The notes under the pieces: generated by a model
What the model was told of the DNA's origin: nothing
What the model saw: the letters and a program-made list of their open reading frames with translations, nothing else
Databases searched by the model: none
Part shown: in pieces, positions 28,882-38,380 of the stretch
Layout: the number at the start of each line of letters is the position of its first letter
How positions within the stretch are numbered: the first letter of the stretch is position 1
Program-made: the position numbers and the translations under genes
From: Edwardsiella piscicida
Lineage (GTDB): Bacteria > Pseudomonadota > Gammaproteobacteria > Enterobacterales > Enterobacteriaceae
Direction of reading: 5' to 3'
Length of the DNA stretch: 64,000 bases
NCBI RefSeq assembly: GCF_001896205.1
Contig: NZ_MPNU01000001.1
Span: 2,941,467-3,005,466, forward strand

Positions 28882-29634
28882 ATGACAATAAAAAGCGTTA
28901 TTTGCGATATTGACGGCGTCCTGATGCACGACAATACCCCGGTTCCCGGCGCCCGTGAGTTTTTACAGCGACTGCAGCAGCAGGAGATGCCGCTGGTGAT
29001 CCTGACCAACTACCCCTCGCAGACCGGGCAGGATCTGGCCAACCGTTTTGCCTCCGCCGGCATCGACGTTCCTGAGCAGGTGTTCTATACCTCCGCCATG
29101 GCGACCGCCGACTTCCTCAAGCGGCAGGAGGGCAAGAAGGCCTACGTCATCGGCGAGGGGGCGCTGATCCACGAGCTGTACAAAGCCGGCTTCACCATTA
29201 CCGACATCAACCCGGACTTCGTGATCGTCGGCGAGACCCGCTCCTATAACTGGGAAATGATCCACAAGGCGGCCTACTTCGTCGCCCACGGCGCGCGCTT
29301 TATCGCCACCAACCCCGACTCCCACGGCCGCGGCTTCTTTCCCGCCTGCGGCGCCCTGTGCGCGCCCATCGAACTGATCGCCGGCCGCGCGCCGTTTTAC
29401 GTCGGCAAACCCAGTCCGTGGATTATCCGCGCCGCGCTGAACAAGATGCAGGCCCATTCGGAAAGCACCGTCATCATCGGCGATAACCTGAAAACCGATA
29501 TTCTGGCCGGCTTCCAGGCCGGGCTGGAGACGATCCTGGTGCTCTCCGGCGTCTCCACTCTGGAAGACGTGGACACCATGCCCTTCCGCCCCAGCTATAT
29601 CTACCCGTCGGTGGCCGACATCGACATTCTGTAA
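28882..29634 (+). CDS. nagD: NagD (UmpH), HAD-family nucleotide phosphatase
   Basis: 250 residues, the E. coli length. HAD subfamily IIA: nucleophile motif VICDIDGVLMHDN (about 5-17), VILTNYPSQTGQD as motif II, the Lys region VGKPSPWIIRAAL and IIGDNLKTDILAG as the acidic motif. E. coli NagD dephosphorylates UMP and other nucleoside monophosphates. In E. coli it is the last gene of nagBACD; here it has its own upstream region. Followed by a terminator. Confidence 0.96.
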   Translation: MTIKSVICDIDGVLMHDNTPVPGAREFLQRLQQQEMPLVILTNYPSQTGQDLANRFASAGIDVPEQVFYTSAMATADFLKRQEGKKAYVIGEGALIHELYKAGFTITDINPDFVIVGETRSYNWEMIHKAAYFVAHGARFIATNPDSHGRGFFPACGALCAPIELIAGRAPFYVGKPSPWIIRAALNKMQAHSESTVIIGDNLKTDILAGFQAGLETILVLSGVSTLEDVDTMPFRPSYIYPSVADIDIL

Positions 29635-29644
29635 TCGCCCCTCC

Positions 29645-29668
29645 GGCGGCTGCGGCCGCCTTTTTTAG
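29645..29668 (+). terminator. Rho-independent terminator of nagD
   Basis: GGCGGC and GCCGCC pair around TGCG (29646-29661) and are followed by six T. Confidence 0.8.
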
Positions 29669-29853
29669 ATATTTTTCAATAAAAGCGCATTTTTTTTATC
29701 GTCCATCTAAAAATAAGCGCGCGTACAAAACTTTTTTACCCCGCCAGAGCAAAATGCTTGATTTCCATTCAACGGATGACGCATGTTGATGTCATCCGCC
29801 GCGCCGCAGGGCGCCGCGCCACCTGATACCGTCAATGTCGTAGGGGAAACGCT

Positions 29854-31515
29854 ATGTGTTCGATCTTTGGAGTGCTCGACCTAAAAACCGATCCGCAGGC
29901 GCTGCGCAAGACAGCGCTGGAGATGTCCCGTCTAATGCGCCACCGCGGCCCGGACTGGTCCGGCATCTATGCCGGTGAACGCGCCATTCTGGCCCATGAG
30001 CGCCTGTCTATCGTCGATGTCAACACCGGCGCCCAGCCGCTGTACAACGCGCAGCGCACCCACGTTCTGGCGGTCAACGGTGAAATTTATAACCACCAGG
30101 CGCTGCGCGAGCGCCTGGGCGATCGCTATGCGTTTCAGACCGGATCCGACTGTGAGGTGATCCTGGCGCTGTACCAGGAGTACGGCCAGGACTTCCTCGA
30201 CCAGCTGCGCGGTATGTTTGCCTTTATTCTGTATGACGCCGAGCGGGACGCCTATCTGATCGGCCGCGATCACCTGGGGATCATCCCGCTGTACATGGGG
30301 CACGATGAACACGGTAACCTGTTTGTCGCCTCCGAGATGAAGGCGCTGGTGCCGGTATGCCGGACGCTGCGCGAATTCCCCGCCGGCAGCGCCCTGTGGA
30401 GCCGCGACGGCGAGATCCGCCGCTACTACCAGCGCGACTGGTTCGACTACGCCGCCGTAGAGCACAACCCTAGCGACGCCGCCGCGCTGCGCGGTGCGCT
30501 GGAGGAGTCGGTCAAGAGCCACCTGATGTCCGACGTCCCCTACGGGGTACTGCTCTCCGGCGGACTGGATTCGTCCATTATCTCCGCCATCACCAAAAAA
30601 TTTGCCGCCCGCCGCGTCGAAGACGACGAGCGCAGCGCCGCCTGGTGGCCGCAGCTGCACTCCTTTGCCGTCGGCCTGTCGGGAGCGCCGGATCTGAAGG
30701 CCGCCCGAGAGGTCGCCGACCACCTCGGCACGGTACATCACGAGATCCACTTCACCGTCCAAGAGGGCATGGACGCCATTCGCGACGTGATTTACCACAT
30801 CGAAACCTACGACGTCACCACCATCCGCGCCTCGACGCCGATGTACCTGATGGCCCGTAAAATTAAAGCGATGGGGATCAAAATGGTGCTCTCCGGCGAA
30901 GGCGCCGACGAGGTGTTCGGCGGCTACCTCTATTTCCATAAGGCCCCCAACGCCAAAGAGTTCCACGATGAGACGGTGCGCAAGCTGCTGGCGCTGCATA
31001 TGTACGACTGCGCGCGCGCCAACAAGGCGATGGCCGCCTGGGGCGTCGAGGCCCGAGTACCGTTCCTCGACAAGGCGTTTTTAGACGTGGCCATGCGCCT
31101 CAACCCGCGCGACAAGATGTGCGGCAGCGGGCGCATCGAAAAGCAGCTGCTGCGCGAATGCTTCGAGTCCGACCTGCCGGCCAGCGTCGCCTGGCGTCAG
31201 AAGGAGCAGTTCTCCGACGGCGTCGGCTACAGCTGGATAGACTCGCTGAAAGCGGCCGCCGCCGTCCAGGTCAGCGACCAGGCGCTGGCCAACGCCCGCT
31301 TCCGCTTTCCCTACAACACGCCGACCAGCAAAGAGGCCTACCTGTACCGCGATATCTTTGAGCAGCTGTTCCCGCTGCCGAGCGCCGCGGAGTGCGTGCC
31401 CGGCGGCCCCTCCGTCGCGTGCTCCTCCGCCAAGGCCATCGAGTGGGATGCGTCCCTGCGTAAAATGGACGACCCCTCTGGGCGCGCCGTCGGCGTACAC
31501 CAGTCCGCCTACTAA
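29854..31515 (+). CDS. asnB: Asparagine synthetase B (glutamine-hydrolysing)
   Basis: 553 residues (E. coli 554). N-terminal class II glutaminase beginning with the catalytic Cys (MCSIFGVLDL), then RGPDWSG, AVNGEIYNH and TGSDCEVI. The synthetase half has the PP-loop VLLSGGLDSSIISA (near residue 230) and SGEGADEVFGGYLYFHKAP. It makes Asn from Asp, Gln and ATP. AGGGGAAAC precedes the ATG. It follows nagD as in E. coli and precedes the tRNA cluster. Confidence 0.98.
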   Translation: MCSIFGVLDLKTDPQALRKTALEMSRLMRHRGPDWSGIYAGERAILAHERLSIVDVNTGAQPLYNAQRTHVLAVNGEIYNHQALRERLGDRYAFQTGSDCEVILALYQEYGQDFLDQLRGMFAFILYDAERDAYLIGRDHLGIIPLYMGHDEHGNLFVASEMKALVPVCRTLREFPAGSALWSRDGEIRRYYQRDWFDYAAVEHNPSDAAALRGALEESVKSHLMSDVPYGVLLSGGLDSSIISAITKKFAARRVEDDERSAAWWPQLHSFAVGLSGAPDLKAAREVADHLGTVHHEIHFTVQEGMDAIRDVIYHIETYDVTTIRASTPMYLMARKIKAMGIKMVLSGEGADEVFGGYLYFHKAPNAKEFHDETVRKLLALHMYDCARANKAMAAWGVEARVPFLDKAFLDVAMRLNPRDKMCGSGRIEKQLLRECFESDLPASVAWRQKEQFSDGVGYSWIDSLKAAAAVQVSDQALANARFRFPYNTPTSKEAYLYRDIFEQLFPLPSAAECVPGGPSVACSSAKAIEWDASLRKMDDPSGRAVGVHQSAY

Positions 31516-31675
31516 CCCCCCGCGGCGCGCCCGTTTCCCGGCGAGCGCGCCGCGCCGACTCCCCCTGCCAGACCGGCGTTAGCCTACTTTTCACCGACTT
31601 TTGCTGCTTTTCGCGCCGACCTGTATAATCAATCGGCAAACGTGCGCGGCGATGGCGTTTCTGCTAAAAAAGGGG

Positions 31676-31704
31676 TTGACGCTTCCCCCCCATATCCGCA
31701 TAAT
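31676..31704 (+). promoter_or_regulatory. Promoter of the Met-Leu-Gln tRNA operon
   Basis: TTGACG, a 17-base spacer and CATAAT, followed at once by the GC-rich discriminator GCGCCCCGC that is typical of stringently controlled stable-RNA promoters. The first tRNA starts 40 bases downstream. Confidence 0.8.
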
Positions 31705-31743
31705 GCGCCCCGCAACGCCGATGAAGGCTAGCGAATAAAGAAC

Positions 31744-31820
31744 GGCTACGTAGCTCAGTTGGTTAGAGCACATCACTCATAATGATGGGGTCACAGGTTC
31801 GAATCCCGTCGTAGCCACCA
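31744..31820 (+). tRNA. metT: tRNA-Met (CAT, elongator)
   Basis: 77 bases including encoded CCA. Acceptor arms GGCTACG and CGTAGCC pair; anticodon loop CTCATAA; T loop GGTTCGAATCC. Identical to the copy at 32191. First of seven tRNA genes in the order found in E. coli (metT-leuW-glnU-glnW-metU-glnV-glnX). Confidence 0.97.
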
Positions 31821-31839
31821 CTCTTTATTACGCAAGTGG

Positions 31840-31924
31840 GCGGGAGTGGCGAAATTGGTAGACGCACCAGATTTAGGTTCTGGCGCCGCAAGGTGTACGA
31901 GTTCAAGTCTCGTCTCCCGCACCA
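31840..31924 (+). tRNA. leuW: tRNA-Leu (TAG)
   Basis: 85 bases with encoded CCA. GCGGGAG and CTCCCGC pair; anticodon TAG in ATTTAGGTT; the long variable arm of a class II tRNA is present. Confidence 0.97.
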
Positions 31925-31946
31925 TTTCAACCCGGCTTGCGTCGGA

Positions 31947-32021
31947 TGGGGTATCGCCAAGCGGTAAGGCAGCGGGTTTTGATCCCGCCATCCCCAGGTT
32001 CGAATCCTGGTACCCCAGCCA
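31947..32021 (+). tRNA. glnU: tRNA-Gln (TTG)
   Basis: 75 bases with encoded CCA. TGGGGTA and TACCCCA pair; anticodon TTG in TTTTGAT. Identical to the next copy. Confidence 0.97.
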
Positions 32022-32059
32022 TATTTTCTGTCTCGATGGAGACTGGATACAGTCCCTGA

Positions 32060-32134
32060 TGGGGTATCGCCAAGCGGTAAGGCAGCGGGTTTTGATCCCG
32101 CCATCCCCAGGTTCGAATCCTGGTACCCCAGCCA
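32060..32134 (+). tRNA. glnW: tRNA-Gln (TTG), second copy
   Basis: 75 bases with encoded CCA, same sequence as 31947-32021, separated from it by 38 bases. Confidence 0.97.
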
Positions 32135-32190
32135 CAGAAAATAACGTTTGCAATTCAATAAGTTGTATGATTTACTAGTAACACATTGAT

Positions 32191-32267
32191 GGCTACGTAG
32201 CTCAGTTGGTTAGAGCACATCACTCATAATGATGGGGTCACAGGTTCGAATCCCGTCGTAGCCACCA
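32191..32267 (+). tRNA. metU: tRNA-Met (CAT, elongator), second copy
   Basis: 77 bases with encoded CCA, same sequence as 31744-31820. Only 4 bases separate it from the next tRNA. Confidence 0.97.
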
Positions 32268-32271
32268 CTTT

Positions 32272-32346
32272 TGGGGTATCGCCAAGCGGTAAGGCAGCGG
32301 ATTCTGATTCCGCCATCCCGAGGTTCGAATCCTCGTACCCCAGCCA
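32272..32346 (+). tRNA. glnV: tRNA-Gln (CTG)
   Basis: 75 bases with encoded CCA. Anticodon CTG in TTCTGAT; differs from the TTG isoacceptor in the anticodon and T stems as well as in the anticodon. Confidence 0.97.
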
Positions 32347-32400
32347 AATTTATTCGGTTCGCCACGGCGGGCCGCGCATCGAAAGATGCCACCCAACAAT

Positions 32401-32475
32401 TGGGGTATCGCCAAGCGGTAAGGCAGCGGATTCTGATTCCGCCATCCCGAGGTTCGAATCCTCGTACCCCAGCCA
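32401..32475 (+). tRNA. glnX: tRNA-Gln (CTG), second copy
   Basis: 75 bases with encoded CCA, same sequence as 32272-32346. Last tRNA of the operon; the terminator follows within 10 bases. Confidence 0.97.
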
Positions 32476-32483
32476 ATAAGAGA

Positions 32484-32510
32484 GCTCACCTTCGGGTGAG
32501 CTTTTTTTTT
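32484..32510 (+). terminator. Rho-independent terminator of the tRNA operon
   Basis: AGCTCACC TTCG GGTGAGCT, an 8-pair stem with a stable UUCG loop, followed by ten T. Confidence 0.9.
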
Positions 32511-32576
32511 GCCTGTCGTGTGCCCGCGCCTTTGGCCCCGCGGCGCGCCATACGACGCACCGCCCGTCACCATCGC

Positions 32577-33758
32577 CTACAGCCCGATAGCGTAGCGCAG
32601 CGCGCGCGCCTTGAGCCCTCCGGCGCGCTCCGCCGCCATCAGCCCCAGATTACGCAGCAGCGTCAGCGGCGGCAGACGGTTGCTGAAGGCGCCGTAAAAG
32701 AGATCCATCCCGATCTGCATCAGCAGGTTGTCACCCAGGCGACGGCGCTGATAGCGCTGCAGCACCGCCTGCGTCTGCCACGCCTCACCGCGCGCCGCAG
32801 CCGCCGGCACCACCTCCAGCAGCGCCGACACGTCGCGATAGCCCAGATTAACCCCCTGCCCGGCGAGCGGGTTAATGGTGTGCGCCGCATCGCCCAGCAG
32901 CAGCAGTCCCTGGTCCACGTAGCGCAGCGCGTGGCGCCGAATCAGCGGAAACGCCGCCGCGGCCACCGCCTGCACCGGCCCCAGACGGGCGGGAAACGTA
33001 CGCAGGATCGCCTCATTCAGCTGCGCCAGCGGCATCGCCAGCAGCTGACGGATACGCGCCGGGCTGTCATACCACACCAGCGAGCCCCAGCCGGGCCACA
33101 GCGGAAGAAAGGCCCGCGGGCCATCCGGGGTAAACTGCTGCCAGGTGACATCCTGCGGCACCGGCGACGTCTTCACGCTGATCAGCATGCAGTCGTGGCG
33201 ATACTGCCAGCCGTGAACGCCGATGCCGGCCTGGCTGCGCACCCGGGACTCGGCGCCGTCCGCCGCAATGACCAATCCGGCATAAAGCCGTTCGCCGTTA
33301 TCCAGCGCCAGCCGCCACCCCTGCCCTTCGCGCTGTAACTGCTGCAGCGCCGCCCCGGTATACAGCGTGACGCCCTCGCAGGCCTCCAGCGCCTGCCACA
33401 GCGCGCGCTGCAGCACCCGGTTCTCCAGCATAAAGCCCAGGCACGGCAGACCGAGCGTCTCGGCGCGAAACGAAACCGTTGACGACGCCCACTCCCAGGT
33501 CTCCAGCCCGCGGTAGGGCACCGCGCGCATCGCGCATACCGCCGACCACACCCCGAGCTGCTCCAGCAGGCGCACGCTAGCCATACTGATGGCAGAGATG
33601 CGCAGATCGGGATCGCTGTCCGCGACAAACGGCGGCGGCGGGCTGTTTTCCAGCACCGTCACCCGCAGACCGGCCTGCGCTAGCCCCAGAGCCGCTGCGG
33701 CGCCCACCATCCCACCGCCGACCACCACAATACCGCCCGCGTCCTGAACCATCTCCAC
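32577..33758 (-). CDS. ubiF: UbiF, ubiquinone-biosynthesis FAD hydroxylase
   Basis: 393 residues (E. coli 391). FAD-dependent monooxygenase of the UbiH/UbiF/UbiI family: N-terminal dinucleotide-binding VVGGGMVGAAAALGLAQAGL (about 12-31), the middle motif VIAADGAESRVRSQAG, and GLLLLGDAAHTINPLAGQG (near 285). UbiF hydroxylates C6 of 2-octaprenyl-3-methyl-6-methoxy-1,4-benzoquinol. It is assigned to UbiF, not UbiH, from its position beside the metT tRNA cluster and miaB, as in E. coli. It is divergent from miaB. Confidence 0.92.
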   Translation of the reverse strand: MEMVQDAGGIVVVGGGMVGAAAALGLAQAGLRVTVLENSPPPPFVADSDPDLRISAISMASVRLLEQLGVWSAVCAMRAVPYRGLETWEWASSTVSFRAETLGLPCLGFMLENRVLQRALWQALEACEGVTLYTGAALQQLQREGQGWRLALDNGERLYAGLVIAADGAESRVRSQAGIGVHGWQYRHDCMLISVKTSPVPQDVTWQQFTPDGPRAFLPLWPGWGSLVWYDSPARIRQLLAMPLAQLNEAILRTFPARLGPVQAVAAAAFPLIRRHALRYVDQGLLLLGDAAHTINPLAGQGVNLGYRDVSALLEVVPAAAARGEAWQTQAVLQRYQRRRLGDNLLMQIGMDLFYGAFSNRLPPLTLLRNLGLMAAERAGGLKARALRYAIGL

Positions 33759-33949
33759 TCCCCTGTCGCCGCACGTTTTGCGCTAGTGTAGCGGATTTCA
33801 GCCCCCTTGCCCCCCGCTATCTGACTGGTCACGACAGCGCCAAGCGATTACAATAGCCGCCCTGCCGCGGACGCAACGGTCACCGCCGGCACGGCGCCTG
33901 AGGGCGTCTGCGCGTCCCTGATCCACCTGCACTGAGCAATGGCAAGTCG

Positions 33950-35374
33950 ATGACAAAAAAACTGCATATTAAAACCTGGGGCTGTCAGATGAATGAGTAT
34001 GACTCATCCAAGATAGCCGATCTGCTGGGCAGCACGCATGGCCTTGAGCTGACGGATAATGCCGAGGACGCCGATGTCCTGCTGCTGAATACCTGTTCGA
34101 TCCGTGAAAAGGCGCAGGAAAAAGTGTTCCATCAGCTTGGCCGCTGGAAGATGCTCAAAGAGGCCAAGCCGGATCTGATCATCGGCGTCGGCGGCTGCGT
34201 CGCCTCCCAGGAAGGTGAGCATATCCGCGAGCGCGCCAGCTGCGTCGACATCATCTTTGGCCCGCAGACGCTGCACCGTCTGCCGGAGATGATCGACAGC
34301 GCGCGCAGCAGCCACGGCCCGGTGGTTGACGTCAGCTTCCCGGAGATCGAAAAGTTCGACCGTCTGCCGGAGCCGCGCGCCGACGGTGCCACCGCCTTTG
34401 TCTCCATCATGGAAGGCTGCAACAAATACTGTACCTACTGCGTGGTGCCCTATACCCGCGGCGCCGAAGTCAGTCGCCCGTGCGACGACGTGCTGTTTGA
34501 AATCGCCCAGCTGGCCGCCCAAGGCGTGCGCGAGGTCAACCTGCTGGGGCAGAACGTCAACGCCTACCGCGGTGCCACCTTCGACGGCGGCCTCTGCTCC
34601 TTTGCCGAGCTGCTGCGCCTGGTGGCCGCCATTGATGGCATCGACCGTATCCGCTTCACCACCAGCCACCCAATAGAGTTCAGCGACGACATCATCGCCG
34701 TTTATGAGGATACGCCGGAGCTGGTCAGCTTCCTGCACCTGCCGGTGCAGAGCGGCTCCGATCGCGTCCTCAACCTGATGAAGCGCACCCATACCGCGCT
34801 GGAGTACAAGGCGATTATCCGTAAGCTGCGCAGAGCGCGCCCGGATATTCAGATAAGCTCCGACTTTATCGTCGGCTTCCCCGGCGAGACTCAGCAGGAC
34901 TTCGAACAGACCATGCAGCTGATCGCCGAGGTGGACTTCGACATGAGCTACAGCTTTATCTTTTCCGCCCGTCCGGGCACCCCGGCCGCCGATATGGTGG
35001 ACGACGTAGCGGAAGAGGAGAAAAAGCAGCGTCTGTACATTCTGCAGGAGCGCATCAACCAGCAGGCCATGCGCTACAGCCGCCGCATGCTGGGCACGGT
35101 ACAGCGCATTCTGGTCGAGGGTACCTCGCGCAAAAACGTGATGGAGCTGTCCGGACGCACCGAAAACAACCGGGTGGTCAACTTTGCCGGTCAGCCGGAG
35201 ATGATCGGGCGCTTTGTTGACGTCGAGATCACCGAGGTGCTGCCCAACTCCCTGCGTGGCGTCGTGGTTCGCAGTGAAGAGGAGATGGGGCTGCGCATCA
35301 GCGAGTCACCGCAGTCGGTGATCGCCCGCACCCGCAAAGAGGACGATCTGGGCGTCGGCAGCTACCAGCCGTAA
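33950..35374 (+). CDS. miaB: MiaB, tRNA-2-methylthio-N6-isopentenyladenosine synthase
   Basis: 474 residues, the E. coli length. Radical-SAM methylthiotransferase. The N-terminal UPF0004 domain holds the auxiliary-cluster cysteines in [10 protein letters not shown] (Cys12), [11 protein letters not shown] (about 49) and GGCVASQEG (about 83). The radical-SAM motif is [15 protein letters not shown] (near 157-164), and a C-terminal TRAM domain follows. It methylthiolates i6A37 in tRNAs reading UNN codons. A GC-rich hairpin without a T run follows at 35392-35412. Confidence 0.97.
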   Translation: MTKKLHIKTWGCQMNEYDSSKIADLLGSTHGLELTDNAEDADVLLLNTCSIREKAQEKVFHQLGRWKMLKEAKPDLIIGVGGCVASQEGEHIRERASCVDIIFGPQTLHRLPEMIDSARSSHGPVVDVSFPEIEKFDRLPEPRADGATAFVSIMEGCNKYCTYCVVPYTRGAEVSRPCDDVLFEIAQLAAQGVREVNLLGQNVNAYRGATFDGGLCSFAELLRLVAAIDGIDRIRFTTSHPIEFSDDIIAVYEDTPELVSFLHLPVQSGSDRVLNLMKRTHTALEYKAIIRKLRRARPDIQISSDFIVGFPGETQQDFEQTMQLIAEVDFDMSYSFIFSARPGTPAADMVDDVAEEEKKQRLYILQERINQQAMRYSRRMLGTVQRILVEGTSRKNVMELSGRTENNRVVNFAGQPEMIGRFVDVEITEVLPNSLRGVVVRSEEEMGLRISESPQSVIARTRKEDDLGVGSYQP

Positions 35375-35436
35375 CCCCCTCGCCCCCTCAACGCCCGGCC
35401 CCGCGCCGGGCGTGCGGGTAGCGCCCCACCGACGCC

Positions 35437-36999
35437 CTACGGGTAGTGATACCCTCCCTGGATCCCCAGCGGCACGCCCGCCCACCACATCGTCAACAGC
35501 AGCGCGCACCAGCACACCGCCAGCAGCAGCGAATAGGGCAGCATCAGCGCCGCCAGCGACCCGATCCCCGTCGATGAGACATATTTACGGCAGTAGACCA
35601 CCACCAGCGGGAAATACCCCAGCAGCGGAGTAATAATATTCGAGGTGGAGTCACCGATGCGATAGGCCGCCTGCGCCAGCTCCGGCGACAGCTGCACCGC
35701 CATCAGCATCGGCACCAGGATCGGACTGAGCAGCGCCCACTTGGCCGACGCCGAGCCCACCAGCAGGTTGATCAGAAACACCAGCAGCACCACCCCGATC
35801 ACCGTTCCCGCGCCAGGGACGCTCAGGGCCTTGAGCCCGGCGGCGCCGGCCAGCGCCAGCAGCGTGCCCAGATTGGAGGTGTTAAAAATCGCGATAAACT
35901 GGGCGGCAAAGAACACGATGACCAGATAGTAGCCCATCGCGCGCATGTTGTGGCTCATCGCCTCGATGACATCCTTCCCCTGGGTAAAGCGCCCGCTGAC
36001 AACGCCATACACCGTCCCCGGGATAACAAACAGGATGAAGATCAGCGGCACGATGGCCTGGATCGCTGGCGCCGACGAGGCGCTCAGCGTCCCCGCCGGG
36101 CTGCGAAAGGGCGAGGCGTCGGGGTACATCAGCACGCCCAGCCCCGCCAGCATCAGCAGCATCACCGTCAGCGCCCGACGAAACGCCCGGTTCTCCCGCG
36201 GGGTAAAGCCGTCGATAGCCTCCTCCGCCGCCTCGACGGGCATGTCCACCGCCTGCTGGCGCAGGCGCGGCTCGATGATGCGATCCGTCACCAGCCACAC
36301 CAGCAAGATCACCATCAGCGAAGAGAGGGAGGTAAACACGAAATTGCACAGCACATTCACCGTGTAGTCCGGCGCCAAAAGGCGCGCCGCCGCCTCGCTG
36401 AACCCGGCCAGCAGCGCATCGTTGCCAGAGGGAATGAAGCTGGCGGAGTAGCCACCAGACACCCCGGCGAAGGCGGCGCAGATCCCCGCCAGCGGATGGC
36501 GCCCCACGCGCTGGAACACCACGCCCGCCAGCGGGATCACCAGCACGTAGCCCACGTCGGCCGCCACATGGCTGATCAGCGCCACCAATACCACCATCGG
36601 CGTCAGCAGGCGCGCGGGGGTGATCCGCACCAGCTTTTTCACCGCCGCATCGATAAAGCCGGCGCGATCGGCGACCCCGACCCCGAGCAGCGCCACCAGC
36701 ACGATGCCCAGCGGCGGAAACGCGGTAAAGGATGAGGTCATCTTGCTAAGGAAATCCACCAGCGCCGTCAGGGTCATCATATTGACCACCTGTACTGCCT
36801 CGCCGCTGCGGGGATTGATAAGGTCAAAGGAGACCTGCGACAGCGCCGCCGACAGCAGTAGCAGCAGGGCCATCAGATAGATAAACAGCAGCGCCGGATC
36901 CGGTACCCGGTTCCCCAGGCGCTCGACGGCGCCGAGAAAGCGCGCCATGCCTCCGTGAGCCGCCCCTGCCGGGGCGGGCGTGTTCTGAGGTGAAGCCAT
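35437..36999 (-). CDS. AbgT-family transporter (p-aminobenzoyl-glutamate type)
   Basis: 520 residues (E. coli AbgT 508). Eleven or more hydrophobic segments, with the family stretches RVPDPALLFIYL (N-terminal), SHVAADVGYVLVIPL, GGYSASFIPSGNDALLAG and, near the C-terminus, SAKWALLSPILVPMLM and GDSTSNIITPLLGYFPLVV. Relatives import p-aminobenzoyl-glutamate or export sulfonamides; the substrate here cannot be read from sequence. The start at 36999 has GGAGGG 8 bases upstream; a GTG at 37026 is less likely. It lies inverted between miaB and ybeZ, where E. coli has no gene, and no abgA/abgB peptidase genes are nearby. Confidence 0.85.
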   Translation of the reverse strand: MASPQNTPAPAGAAHGGMARFLGAVERLGNRVPDPALLFIYLMALLLLLSAALSQVSFDLINPRSGEAVQVVNMMTLTALVDFLSKMTSSFTAFPPLGIVLVALLGVGVADRAGFIDAAVKKLVRITPARLLTPMVVLVALISHVAADVGYVLVIPLAGVVFQRVGRHPLAGICAAFAGVSGGYSASFIPSGNDALLAGFSEAAARLLAPDYTVNVLCNFVFTSLSSLMVILLVWLVTDRIIEPRLRQQAVDMPVEAAEEAIDGFTPRENRAFRRALTVMLLMLAGLGVLMYPDASPFRSPAGTLSASSAPAIQAIVPLIFILFVIPGTVYGVVSGRFTQGKDVIEAMSHNMRAMGYYLVIVFFAAQFIAIFNTSNLGTLLALAGAAGLKALSVPGAGTVIGVVLLVFLINLLVGSASAKWALLSPILVPMLMAVQLSPELAQAAYRIGDSTSNIITPLLGYFPLVVVYCRKYVSSTGIGSLAALMLPYSLLLAVCWCALLLTMWWAGVPLGIQGGYHYP

Positions 37000-37328
37000 T
37001 GTCTGAGCCCTCCATGTCTGCGTCACCGCGGGCCATGGTATCAGTCACCTGCGCCGTTTTTTTTGCGCCGCTCCTCAGTTAAAAAAACGTTAAATCAGAC
37101 ATAACAGTGATATATTAATAAAATAAAATATAATGATTACATAGTATTAAAATAACGGGAGCTATTCCCCTGGCGCGCCGCCGCCGCGCGCGAAGATTGG
37201 CAATTGCTACCCCGTGGCATGTATGATGTGCATAACCGCTGTATACCGCGTGGCCATCGCATGGCCCGCATCCCTGCGTCCCCCGCGCCGCGGGCGGCGC
37301 AATGCACACACGAATCCAGAGGATTGAT
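37000..37328. other. Divergent promoter region, abgT-type gene and ybeZ
   Basis: About 330 bases. 37080-37160 is strongly A+T-rich (many TAATAAAA-type words) in a GC-rich setting and probably holds promoters for the transporter gene and for ybeZ-ybeY-ybeX-lnt. I see no gene and could not fix a -35/-10 pair with confidence. Confidence 0.4.
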
Positions 37329-38378
37329 TTGAACGTCACAACCGAAGAACTCTTGCTTGAGCCCGCTGACAATCAGCGGTTGAACAGTCTGTGCGGCCCG
37401 TTTGATGGCAACATTAAGCTGCTCGAACGCCGCCTGGGGATCGAAATCAATCACCGTGACAATCACTTTACGCTGGTCGGACGGACGCCCTGCGTGCGCG
37501 CCGCCGTGGACATTCTCAAGCGCCTGTATGTGGATACCGCGCCGGTGCGCGGCCAGACGGGCGATATCGACCCCGAGCAGATCCATCTGGCCCTCAAGGA
37601 GAGCCGGGTGCTGGAGCAGGCCGCCGAGCACGTGCCGGACTACGGCAAAGCGATCCACATCAAGACCAAGCGCGGGCTGATCAAGCCGCGTACCCCGAAT
37701 CAGGCGCAGTACATCGCCAATATTCTCGACCACGATATCACCTTCGGCATCGGCCCGGCCGGTACCGGCAAGACCTATCTGGCGGTAGCGGCGGCGGTGG
37801 ATGCCCTGGAGCGTCAGGAGATCCGCCGCATTCTGCTGACCCGCCCGGCGGTGGAAGCCGGTGAAAAGCTGGGCTTCCTGCCGGGCGATCTCAGCCAAAA
37901 GGTCGACCCGTACCTGCGTCCGCTGTACGATGCGCTGTTTGAAATGCTCGGCTTCGAACGGGTCGAGAAGTTGATGGAGCGCAACGTCATCGAAGTGGCG
38001 CCGCTGGCCTATATGCGCGGACGCACCCTGAACGATGCCTTTATCATTCTGGATGAGAGCCAGAACACCACCATCGAGCAGATGAAGATGTTCCTCACCC
38101 GCATCGGCTTTAACTCCAAGGCGGTGATCACCGGTGACATCACTCAGGTGGATCTGCCGCGCAGCCAGAAGTCCGGCCTGCGCCACGCCATTGAGGTGCT
38201 GTCGCCGGTGCAGGAGATCAGCTTTAACTTTTTCCACAGCGAAGACGTGGTGCGCCACCCGGTGGTCGCCCGCGTGGTGATGGCCTATGAGGCCTGGGAC
38301 GCCGCGGAACAACAACGTAAAGAGGCCCTGGCCGCCGAGCGTAAACGCGAGGCGCAGGCCGCGCAAACACAGGAATAA
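37329..38378 (+). CDS. ybeZ: PhoH-like ATPase YbeZ (PhoL)
   Basis: 349 residues from a TTG start at 37329. TTG is chosen because the sequence after it ([20 protein letters not shown]) aligns with the E. coli N-terminus and AGAGGA lies 6 bases before it; an in-frame ATG at 37302 lacks a ribosome site. PhoH P-loop [15 protein letters not shown] (near 140) and Walker [12 protein letters not shown] (near 240). It works with YbeY in 16S rRNA maturation and ribosome quality control. Its stop is 2 bases before the ybeY ATG. Confidence 0.93.
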   Translation: MNVTTEELLLEPADNQRLNSLCGPFDGNIKLLERRLGIEINHRDNHFTLVGRTPCVRAAVDILKRLYVDTAPVRGQTGDIDPEQIHLALKESRVLEQAAEHVPDYGKAIHIKTKRGLIKPRTPNQAQYIANILDHDITFGIGPAGTGKTYLAVAAAVDALERQEIRRILLTRPAVEAGEKLGFLPGDLSQKVDPYLRPLYDALFEMLGFERVEKLMERNVIEVAPLAYMRGRTLNDAFIILDESQNTTIEQMKMFLTRIGFNSKAVITGDITQVDLPRSQKSGLRHAIEVLSPVQEISFNFFHSEDVVRHPVVARVVMAYEAWDAAEQQRKEALAAERKREAQAAQTQE

Positions 38379-38380
38379 CC

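Noticed and set aside
31744-32510. tRNA cluster as an integration site for a mobile element
   Set aside because: No integrase, no partial tRNA repeat and no foreign genes on either side; the flanks are the normal asnB and ubiF.
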